A DNA stretch of 21,564 nucleotides from JANQLU01 sp964434955 (lineage in GTDB: Bacteria; Planctomycetota; Planctomycetia; Pirellulales; Pirellulaceae): positions 1 through 21,564 of the forward strand of contig CAYSXI010000083.1 in the NCBI GenBank assembly GCA_964434955.1, given 5' to 3'. The notes under the pieces are model-generated. The model was not told the DNA's origin, ran no database searches, and saw only the letters and a list, made by a program, of their open reading frames with translations. This document shows positions 1 through 6,781 of the stretch, piece after piece; position 1 is the first letter of the stretch, and each line of letters begins with the position of its first letter. The position numbers and the translations under genes were made by a program.

Positions 1-1257
1 GTCCATCACCAGGACCATCGCCAGTGACGGTTTTTCTTTTTCTTTTTCAAATCGCGAAACGAGAGGCAGGACTTCCTCTACCGGCGTGCGGTGATAACCT
101 CCCAACCCGAAACTGTTCTCGGATCCCAGCATGGCCAGGCCACCACCAAAATCGATGACGTAACGGTTCAGAAGATTCATTTGTCGAGGCGGAATCGAAG
201 TCGCCGGAAAGTCGGCCAAAACAATTGCGTCGAAGGCCAACATTCCCTGGATGGTTTCCGGCAGCCCGAACTTTCCGCGTACCTCGATGGCGACGTCTTG
301 CTTGCCCATGGCCCGAACGAATGCCCGCATTTCCTGCTCGCGCTGATGCAAAATCAAGACTCGGGGTTTTCCCTGAACGGTGATGGTGCAGTTGCGTTGG
401 TTGTTGATAGGGAATCGGTCCTGGTCGGTGACCAGCTCAACGGTCCACTGACTATCACCGGCCGTCATCATGTCGACGTCAAAATAGTATCGATTTGCCT
501 TGTCAGGCTTGAGGTCAACCGGTTGCTTCTGCACCACGACCCCGCGATGGATCATTCGCAATTCGCCTTTCAGGTTGCGATTGGCCGAAAGATTCGCCGT
601 CATTCGAACGACTTCGCCGTAGTAGGCCTGAAAGGTCGAGGGTTTGAACGAAACGACTGCCGACTCGGCGTCGCTTAGCGAATCGATTTTCTGAAACAGG
701 ACGTCAACATTTTCTTCTTCCAGCTGACTCAAGGACTGGGCAAGAAATCGATCCGTATCCTGCCCGTCGGAGAAAAGGATAATTCGTTTGGTTGCGCCAG
801 AAGGGAATGAAAGTCGTGTTTTCAACAAAGAGTCGGCCAAACGGGTTTCACTTCGGAATTGATCATGTGAACCTGCCGTCCAGGACTGAATCCAATCGCG
901 AAATGCTTCGGGTGATTCAAATTCGCGAATGCCTTTGCCCAAGGCGAAGAGGGACCAACTGTCACGGGATCGCAATTGATCGATCGCATCTTCGATTTCT
1001 TCCAAAGCTGCCTGGCTGGCTTTTTCATCGACCGATTGAGACACATCGACCAAAAAGACCACGTGCAACTTGTCGCTGGCCAGATTGGAGAATGGTCGGC
1101 AAAGGGCGAAAACAAGAATGACGACCGCGGCAATCCGCAACAGCCATCCGGCCAGCTTTTTATTGAAGGGCAGTTCAACAAGCGAATAATGCCAGGCCAC
1201 AAATAGGACGATTACCAGGAGAAGCCAGAACAACGGTTGATAAAGAATCAGTCCCAT
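1..1257 (-). CDS. VWA / glutamine-amidotransferase-like membrane protein, 3' end beyond window
   Basis: The frame is open from an ATG at 1257 to the left edge, giving 419 codons with no stop, so the C-terminus is missing. Two hydrophobic helices (about residues 6-23 and 36-53) are followed by a von Willebrand A domain with an intact MIDAS motif (D71, S73, S75) and FSDG near 162-165. A type-1 glutamine-amidotransferase-like fold follows (about 297-400), with the GGGLAMLGSENSFG stretch typical of planctomycete VWA proteins. No GATase nucleophile cysteine is visible, so this domain is probably not catalytic. The final visible residues, SLAMVLVMD, look like the first strand of a second VWA domain. 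The start overlaps the previous stop as TGATG, implying translational coupling. By family analogy it works with the MoxR ATPase at the membrane. The substrate is unknown. Confidence 0.88.
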   Translation of the reverse strand, partial: MGLILYQPLFWLLLVIVLFVAWHYSLVELPFNKKLAGWLLRIAAVVILVFALCRPFSNLASDKLHVVFLVDVSQSVDEKASQAALEEIEDAIDQLRSRDSWSLFALGKGIREFESPEAFRDWIQSWTAGSHDQFRSETRLADSLLKTRLSFPSGATKRIILFSDGQDTDRFLAQSLSQLEEENVDVLFQKIDSLSDAESAVVSFKPSTFQAYYGEVVRMTANLSANRNLKGELRMIHRGVVVQKQPVDLKPDKANRYYFDVDMMTAGDSQWTVELVTDQDRFPINNQRNCTITVQGKPRVLILHQREQEMRAFVRAMGKQDVAIEVRGKFGLPETIQGMLAFDAIVLADFPATSIPPRQMNLLNRYVIDFGGGLAMLGSENSFGLGGYHRTPVEEVLPLVSRFEKEKEKPSLAMVLVMD

Positions 1258-3092
1258 CAGCCCACCTTCCTGCGATGGTAAAGAACAGATTCGACAACGA
1301 TCAAGACGATGGCCAGTAAGGTCAGCCAAGCGGCCGGAGAATTGCCTCGATCGACAGGTTGATGATTGTCCGTCGACTCGGAGTCATCCAGCAACGTTTC
1401 GGCCGATGAAAGCAGGCTGCAACTAACCAGCCATTTTCCCGCCGCATTTTCCAGCTGATAAAAGCCCGTCTCCGTCAGCGGGCCAAGCATGTCTTCGCGC
1501 GTCTTGCGAACCTCACCCAGGGGAGTCTGGTATTCGGTATTGGTTGCCCCGATCGCGCCCGGTATCGAAGCGAACTGACCCGTTTGGTAGGTCGATTGTG
1601 GATCCTCGGAACGCCCCTGCAGGTGCTTGGCTGAGGAATAAACCAGGACAGGAAACCAGGTGCTGAAATAAAACTCCGCTTCAACCGGATCCATGTTGAC
1701 GACGATCGCCGATTGGCCAGACCGTGTGGTTTGGTAAATCAAGGGAGTCTCGTCTTCGGCAACGACCAGGATTTCCGAACCCGTGGGAGCGGACAATCGT
1801 TTGGCTCCGGCAAACGAAATCGCCGACACGTCCAAATGTCGAACGACGGCGTGCTGCTCATTTTTGACCGTCGGCAAGTTGACTTCGATTTGTTCGCCGA
1901 TTTGATTCCACCAAGGTGATTCACCACTTGGATTGAAAATCAGAATGCTGGTCTTTGAGTCGGGATCCGATGGAACGCCCTGCGAAATTCTCAGCTGGGG
2001 CTTGGTGTCGCTTCCCGATTGCACTAATTGCAGAATTCCGCTGCCTCGTGAAAACGCCAAGACGCTGTTCTCGTAAAAGTAGCGATCCGAAGTATCCACC
2101 GAGACCGGAATCGGTCGAATCGGAGAAAGCGAAAGGAAGGCTGTGTTGTCGTCGGCCAGCGCATCCGAATCCTCGGTTTCCAACCGAACGTACCACGAAC
2201 CTTCCTCGGCGTTTTCGATCTTAAATACGTCCGGAGGGTTGATTCCCGGTTTTATTTGAAGCGGAACGATTCGAATCAGGTTGTCTTCCGATTGATGGCT
2301 GATGACCAAGTCAGCCTCGATGGTTTTTTCAAAACTGGATGCGACTTGAAAAAACACACCGACACGGTTCCCAGCACCCGGTAAGCGTTGCATATCCACG
2401 GCAACCAGTCCAACATTCTTGACTCGCCGCGATCCGACTTTGATGAGCTCGATGTCGGCGTCGATTTTGTCCGCAAAGCATCCGTCGGAAATCAGCAAGA
2501 CGCGGTGATTGCTTTCCGAAGCCCCGTCATTCCGCGTCACGTCCGTCGATGGTTCCAATTCATCCCCCTGATTCCTGAACTCCTTCAACGAATTGAAATT
2601 CGAAACCATCGACGATGGTTGAATTTGATCGATGGCGTCGAGCAACTCGCGAGGGTTATTCGAAAAGTTCGAGACGTAGCGCGTGCGGTCGGAAACGGAG
2701 GCAATGGAACAGCGTTGATTTCCGTTGAGGGCTTTGACGATTTCGGCAGCGACTTTTTTGGCTTCATCCAATCGAGTTGAGCCGCCCTCGGCCGCGTTCA
2801 TCGAAGCGCTATTGTCGATTAGCAAAACCAGGTCCTTGCGATCGGCTCCGGAAAAATCAGGACCGGCCAACGCGAGCACAATCGAAGAAAATGCAATCAG
2901 CAAAATCAGGAGACTGAAAAGATCGCGAAGTCTCTGGAAAAGCGCGGTGGACTTCTTTTCCTGAAAAATGTCCTGCCACAGGAAGAACGCGGTCGTCGGT
3001 TTTCTTGTCGGACGAACTTTGAGCAAATAAATGGCCGCCAGCGGAATGATTGCCAGGAACGCCCAAAGGAATGCCGGATTGGCAAAACTCAT
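1257..3092 (-). CDS. BatA-like membrane-anchored VWA protein
   Basis: This 611-residue protein begins MSFANPAFLW, the usual BatA-type N-terminal double-transmembrane region (helices about 8-24 and 57-76). The VWA domain follows, with MIDAS residues D93, S95 and S97 intact. A long beta-rich middle leads to a C-terminal membrane helix (about 588-605) and a basic tail, so most of the protein probably faces the periplasm. A longer open frame reaches 3212, but ATG 3092 is preferred: it has a GGAGGA ribosome site 8 bases upstream, overlaps the DUF58 stop as ATGA, and starts at the family's normal N-terminus. The upstream 40 codons overlap DUF58. BatA proteins accompany MoxR ATPases in aerotolerance-type operons; the role in this organism is inferred only. 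Confidence 0.92.
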   Translation of the reverse strand: MSFANPAFLWAFLAIIPLAAIYLLKVRPTRKPTTAFFLWQDIFQEKKSTALFQRLRDLFSLLILLIAFSSIVLALAGPDFSGADRKDLVLLIDNSASMNAAEGGSTRLDEAKKVAAEIVKALNGNQRCSIASVSDRTRYVSNFSNNPRELLDAIDQIQPSSMVSNFNSLKEFRNQGDELEPSTDVTRNDGASESNHRVLLISDGCFADKIDADIELIKVGSRRVKNVGLVAVDMQRLPGAGNRVGVFFQVASSFEKTIEADLVISHQSEDNLIRIVPLQIKPGINPPDVFKIENAEEGSWYVRLETEDSDALADDNTAFLSLSPIRPIPVSVDTSDRYFYENSVLAFSRGSGILQLVQSGSDTKPQLRISQGVPSDPDSKTSILIFNPSGESPWWNQIGEQIEVNLPTVKNEQHAVVRHLDVSAISFAGAKRLSAPTGSEILVVAEDETPLIYQTTRSGQSAIVVNMDPVEAEFYFSTWFPVLVYSSAKHLQGRSEDPQSTYQTGQFASIPGAIGATNTEYQTPLGEVRKTREDMLGPLTETGFYQLENAAGKWLVSCSLLSSAETLLDDSESTDNHQPVDRGNSPAAWLTLLAIVLIVVESVLYHRRKVG

Positions 3093-3952
3093 GCGACGAG
3101 TCCTCCCCGGCGAAGAATATCCTGGATCACCTGATCGAACGCAATGTCTGGCGACGTGGAAGCCAAACCGATGCCGCGTTTCGCACAGCAACGACTCAGG
3201 TCTTCGTTCCAATCGGCGATGGCCTTTTCATACAACGCCGCTTCCCGCGGTGAAATGGTGACCCGCCGATGTTGACCGGTTTCGACGCATTCCAACTCGA
3301 TGTCGCCTTTCAGATTGCAGCGGACATCGAGGTCATCCTGAACTTGCAGACAGTAGATGTCATGCTTGTTCCAATTGAGGAAGTTCAGACCTCCATCGAA
3401 TCCGTCCGGAAACAGAAAGTCCGAAATGATAACGACAACGGCACGTCTCGAGTGGCGAGCCTGAAACATCCGGCAGCAGTCGTGGAACCTGGTATCGCCG
3501 CTCCGAGTTTCTGATTCCTCCAGTCCATTGAGCAACTTCATGACGTTTCCGCGCCCACGGCATACGTCCAGAATGGGTTGGATGGTGTCACTCAAGCCGT
3601 AAACGGCAAGCCGGTCCAGGCAGTTCAATGAGATGTAACCGAGCGCGGCTGCCAACTGCCGCGCGTACATGAATTTGGAATGCATGGATCGACTCTGATC
3701 CAGCAACAGGTAGATCGTTGTGTCTTCTTCGACTTCAAAAAGCTTGATCACAAGAGACTCGAAGCGCGCGAACACGCGCCAGTCGATCGAGCGATAGTCG
3801 GCACCGAGGTAGTACTCGGCGTAATCGGCAAAAGAAATTCCCGATCCTTTTTTGGCGCTCTTGCGATCAGCTTGCAGCGATCCACTTAACACCTTGCGCG
3901 CGAGCAGGTAAAGCGAATCGAGACGGCGAATAAATGCGGGGTCAGTCAACAT
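3089..3952 (-). CDS. DUF58 domain protein (VWA-like MoxR partner)
   Basis: This 287-residue soluble protein belongs to the DUF58 family, which nearly always sits beside MoxR ATPases. Visible hallmarks are the ADYRSIDWRVFARFE block (around residues 53-66, in place of the common GDDxRxIDWxxxAR), followed by a VWA-like domain with MIDAS sequence DQSRS (85-89) and an IISDF strand. No membrane helix or signal peptide is seen, so it is likely cytoplasmic, linking the ATPase to the membrane VWA proteins. ATG 3952 is chosen, with AGGA 11 bases upstream. A TTG at 3982 would overlap the MoxR stop as TTGA and add 10 residues, but has no ribosome site. The 3' end overlaps the BatA-like gene by four bases. 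Confidence 0.9.
   Translation of the reverse strand: MLTDPAFIRRLDSLYLLARKVLSGSLQADRKSAKKGSGISFADYAEYYLGADYRSIDWRVFARFESLVIKLFEVEEDTTIYLLLDQSRSMHSKFMYARQLAAALGYISLNCLDRLAVYGLSDTIQPILDVCRGRGNVMKLLNGLEESETRSGDTRFHDCCRMFQARHSRRAVVVIISDFLFPDGFDGGLNFLNWNKHDIYCLQVQDDLDVRCNLKGDIELECVETGQHRRVTISPREAALYEKAIADWNEDLSRCCAKRGIGLASTSPDIAFDQVIQDILRRGGLVA
3101..3106 (-). promoter_or_regulatory. Ribosome binding site deciding the BatA-like start
   Basis: GGAGGA on the minus strand lies 8 bases before the ATG at 3092, inside the last codons of the DUF58 gene. It supports the short start over the longer open frame and fits reinitiation at the ATGA overlap. Confidence 0.7.
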
Positions 3953-3978
3953 TCGGTTCGGGATCCTGTTGGCCGAAT

Positions 3979-4971
3979 TCAAGAAATGGATTCGATGATA
4001 TTTTTGACAATATCGCTTGTGTCCATCCCTTCGGCTTCCCCTTCAAAACTGAGCATGATTCGATGTCGCAGTGCCGGAACGGCCATTTCGTCAATGTCTT
4101 CGGTCGCGACATGGAATCGTCCCTGGAGCAAAGCCCGGGCACGAGACGCGGCGAGAATCGTTTGGGCGCCGCGGGGCGATGCTCCGTAGCGCACATATTT
4201 TTTCACGACCTCGGGAGCATTGGGGTCATTCGGATGCGTCGCACGAACGACGCGCACCAGGTATTCCTGAACCGTTTGCTCAATCGGTACCTGGCGAAGG
4301 ATCTGACCCATCTTCAGGATGTCGTCCCCGCTGGCAACCGAGTTGACCTCGGGCAATTCGTTGCCGCCCGTTCGGTTCAGGATTTCGCCAAACTCTTCAT
4401 GGCTAGGCAGGTCGACAAAGAGCTTAAAAAAGAATCGGTCAAGCTGGGCTTCCGGAAGAGGGAATGTTCCGTCCTGCTCGATCGGGTTTTGAGTCGCCAG
4501 CGTAAAAAACGGCGCCTCCAAAGCGTGGGTTTGTCCGGCCACGGTTACCGATTTTTCCTGCATGGTTTCCAAAAGCGCGGACTGGGTTTTCGGTGTCGCG
4601 CGATTGATTTCATCCGCGAGCAGGATGTTGCAAAACACAGGGCCCGGTTGAAATTCAAGCTGGCGCTGGCCACCGCGATCAATCAAGATTTGCGTCCCAA
4701 CAATGTCGGCCGGGAGAAGGTCAGGCGTGAATTGGATTCGTTTGAATTTCAAATCAAGAGCGCGACTCATGGTGTTGACCAGCGCTGTCTTTCCGAGCCC
4801 GGGAACCCCTTCCAGAATCACATGACCGCCACAGGCGATGGCAATCAGAACATCGGAAATGATTTTCTGTTGACCGACAATGAATTTGGATACTTCGTCG
4901 CGGATGCCGTTAAATTTTTCGATGAACTCGGAGACTTGTTGTTCTGTCTGTTCGGTTGAGGCGGTCGACAC
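3979..4971 (-). CDS. MoxR family AAA+ ATPase
   Basis: This 330-residue AAA+ ATPase of the MoxR family has Walker A GVPGLGKT (55-62), Walker B ILLADEIN (116-123), sensor-1 ATQNP (159-163) and the PEAQLDRFFF segment (about 173-182) typical of MoxR. The C-terminal lid carries YGASPRGAQ. The family forms hexameric rings that use ATP to mature or assemble client proteins with VWA partners, and the three following genes supply such partners. The frame is open up to a TTG at 5007. The GTG at 4971 is chosen because AGGAG lies 10 bases upstream and the resulting N-terminus is family-like, whereas the extra 12 residues look non-native. The gap to the preceding stop is 45 bases. The nearby ATG is out of frame. 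Confidence 0.94.
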   Translation of the reverse strand: MSTASTEQTEQQVSEFIEKFNGIRDEVSKFIVGQQKIISDVLIAIACGGHVILEGVPGLGKTALVNTMSRALDLKFKRIQFTPDLLPADIVGTQILIDRGGQRQLEFQPGPVFCNILLADEINRATPKTQSALLETMQEKSVTVAGQTHALEAPFFTLATQNPIEQDGTFPLPEAQLDRFFFKLFVDLPSHEEFGEILNRTGGNELPEVNSVASGDDILKMGQILRQVPIEQTVQEYLVRVVRATHPNDPNAPEVVKKYVRYGASPRGAQTILAASRARALLQGRFHVATEDIDEMAVPALRHRIMLSFEGEAEGMDTSDIVKNIIESIS

Positions 4972-4981
4972 GCTGCATGGG

Positions 4982-4986
4982 CTCCT
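4982..4986 (-). promoter_or_regulatory. Ribosome binding site deciding the MoxR GTG start
   Basis: AGGAG on the minus strand lies 10 bases before the GTG at 4971. It sits inside the longer TTG-initiated reading, which has no comparable site, and so favours the 330-residue MoxR protein. Confidence 0.6.
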
Positions 4987-5016
4987 GCAAGTTGATCTGG
5001 CCAACAATGACGGGCG

Positions 5017-6711
5017 TTATTTCTTGTCGGCATTGGATTTGTTATCTGACTTGGAATCGTCTTCAGTTTGATGGATGTTGGAGAAGTAGTTTTTGACTCC
5101 CGATTTCAAGTCCTCGGGAATGTCTTCGCGTCCAACAAAGGATTCGAATTGGCGTTTGAAGTCGCGTTTTTTTGCCGAATGCTTTCGACCGCTGACGCCG
5201 CTTCCGTCGGATGCTGCCTCGGTCTTGATCAGCGATTTCCCTTTGCCCTTGATACCTTTGAGCCGGGTGTACTGCTGATTGTTGGTGTTTTTCTTATTGT
5301 CGTCCTCACGCCGCGAATCCACCGACCCTTGTCCGGCCTTCTTTCCGCCTTTGGAGCGTGTCAGTGCCATCGATTGGCATTGCGAACATCGTTTGCTTAA
5401 TTTTTTCAACTTTTGCGCGGCCGAGCGTTTCCTGGCAAGTCGCATCAGCTTCTCGGCCAAATCATCAAGATCCTCTTCGATCTCGCCACGACAGGCTTCG
5501 CATTCTTCCATCTCCTCTTCATCCATCCCGTCGTCGTCGTTCTCGGCCAGCTCCATTTTTTCATCGAGCTCTTCGAGCGCTTCTTCCAGATCCTCAATGT
5601 CTTCCGCCAACTCAGACATGTCTTCATCGGCGGCCTCGTCCGCTTCGGCATCGGCCTCCGAGCTTTTCGCGACGTCCTGGTCGGAAGGTTTTCGATTGGA
5701 ATCGGAATTGCTTTTGGTTCGACGTGTATTTCGTACGGCATCCGCCATTCGATTTGCCATGGCTTTGAGTCGAGCAATTTCCTTTCTCTTCTCACTGAGG
5801 TTCTTAAGTTTCTCAGGATCCAGCTTTTCCGGTTTCAGCTTCTTAAGGTCCTTGGCAGCCTGGTCGTACTTCTTCTGTTCCAGTTTTTTTCCAAGCTCTC
5901 GTGAAGCATCGTCCTTTTTGAGTTCCAATGCGGCTGCATCCAGGAGCTTCTCGTCTTTCCGCTTTTGCAACGCGTCGGCCGCACGATTCAACTTGAGTTC
6001 CAGTCGCGCGTACTGCCGCATCGCTTCTTTGCGATCCTTGGTTTCGGCGAGTTCATCGACCCACTTCCGAAGCTTGTCGGGCTCGATCAGTTTGCGTTCT
6101 TCCTCGTTGTCGATTGACGCTTCCAGCTCGCGGACCATCTCCCGCAACTCTTCGTTCGCGGCGGATGTCATCGCCAGCGTGTCCGACTCCTCACGTTGCT
6201 TGTCAACAATTTTTTGCGAGGTCGGAACGAAGCCTAGCGCGACAGAAATCAAGATCAATAGGAAGCCCAAAAACGCAACCCGGTAGGCGGGCTGAAACTG
6301 GATGGATTCAAGAGACGATTCGCTGACGCGATTCTCCGTTTGATTGGATTGCAGTTCGTAAAATCCCCCCGATTCCCCTTGGTCGGCGAACTGAACACAG
6401 GACCAAATCGAGTCCTTCAAATCGAAATGCTCGTCGGCAAACGCGGCAGCCTCGTTTTCATTGACTCGGTTGAATGCCCAAAAACCCATCGCTGCAACTG
6501 CCGCGATGCCAAAAACGATCGCATACCAAAAAGCCGGTACGGAATACCCGGGTAGAATATAAAACAATGCAACGGCCAGCATGATCGATCCGCCGATCAA
6601 TCCCGCCCACAAAAGGCTGTTGAAAAAGCGAAAGCGATTCAGCTTCCCAGCGACCCGGCGCAAGAATTGACTCACGTTTTTTGGGACAGATTGCGATTGA
6701 TTGCTACTCAT
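5017..6711 (-). CDS. Three-helix membrane protein with charged coiled coil and two CxxC pairs
   Basis: I do not recognise a named family. From ATG 6711 the protein has 564 residues. Membrane helices lie at about 31-53, 59-79 and 144-163. A highly charged, mostly helical region (about 175-445) follows, with Lys/Glu-rich coiled-coil character, an acidic tract (about 350-402) and a Lys/Ser/Asn-rich C-terminal tail. Two CxxC pairs, CEAC (404-407) and CSQC (442-445), flank a 34-residue amphipathic helical stretch and could together bind a metal such as zinc or form disulfides. An ORFless start, TTG 6723, would add four residues. The ATG overlaps the stop of a 23-codon mini-ORF as ATGA. Position just ahead of MoxR suggests a membrane tether or adaptor for the ATPase, or a client. 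This role is inference. Confidence 0.85.
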   Translation of the reverse strand: MSSNQSQSVPKNVSQFLRRVAGKLNRFRFFNSLLWAGLIGGSIMLAVALFYILPGYSVPAFWYAIVFGIAAVAAMGFWAFNRVNENEAAAFADEHFDLKDSIWSCVQFADQGESGGFYELQSNQTENRVSESSLESIQFQPAYRVAFLGFLLILISVALGFVPTSQKIVDKQREESDTLAMTSAANEELREMVRELEASIDNEEERKLIEPDKLRKWVDELAETKDRKEAMRQYARLELKLNRAADALQKRKDEKLLDAAALELKKDDASRELGKKLEQKKYDQAAKDLKKLKPEKLDPEKLKNLSEKRKEIARLKAMANRMADAVRNTRRTKSNSDSNRKPSDQDVAKSSEADAEADEAADEDMSELAEDIEDLEEALEELDEKMELAENDDDGMDEEEMEECEACRGEIEEDLDDLAEKLMRLARKRSAAQKLKKLSKRCSQCQSMALTRSKGGKKAGQGSVDSRREDDNKKNTNNQQYTRLKGIKGKGKSLIKTEAASDGSGVSGRKHSAKKRDFKRQFESFVGREDIPEDLKSGVKNYFSNIHQTEDDSKSDNKSNADKK

Positions 6712-6779
6712 CGTTGGTTCCAATCAAATTCGTTGCGTGATTCACCTTCGGATTTACCCGGCTGGTTATCATGACCCAT
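6708..6779 (-). CDS. Possible 23-residue mini-ORF coupled to the next gene
   Basis: A short frame starts at ATG 6779, three bases after the preceding TAA, and ends in a TGA overlapping the next ATG (ATGA at 6711-6708). It would encode a hydrophilic 23-residue peptide starting MGHDNQPGKSEGE and ending WNQR. It fills the whole gap between two operon genes and could keep ribosomes moving into the coiled-coil gene. Only a weak ribosome site is visible, and so short a frame could arise by chance. Confidence 0.3.
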   Translation of the reverse strand: MGHDNQPGKSEGESRNEFDWNQR

Positions 6780-6781
6780 TA

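Noticed and set aside
822..1202. 126-codon minus-strand frame inside the left-edge VWA gene
   Set aside because: Shadow of the longer frame 1-1257, which carries the MIDAS and GATase-like motifs and was open to the edge.
3093..3212. 40-codon N-terminal extension of the BatA-like gene
   Set aside because: Overlaps DUF58 in another frame, while a good ribosome site and a family-like N-terminus sit at 3092.
3934..4959. 341-codon open frame on the plus strand opposite MoxR
   Set aside because: Fully antisense to a gene with clear AAA+ motifs; the product is arginine-rich and low in recognisable features. Frequent CGA/TCG codons on the real strand leave the opposite strand open.
5279..6286. 335-codon serine/phenylalanine-rich frame on the plus strand
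   Set aside because: It is the mirror of the Lys/Glu-rich coiled coil on the minus strand; serine and phenylalanine arise from reverse-complemented Glu/Lys/Asp codons.
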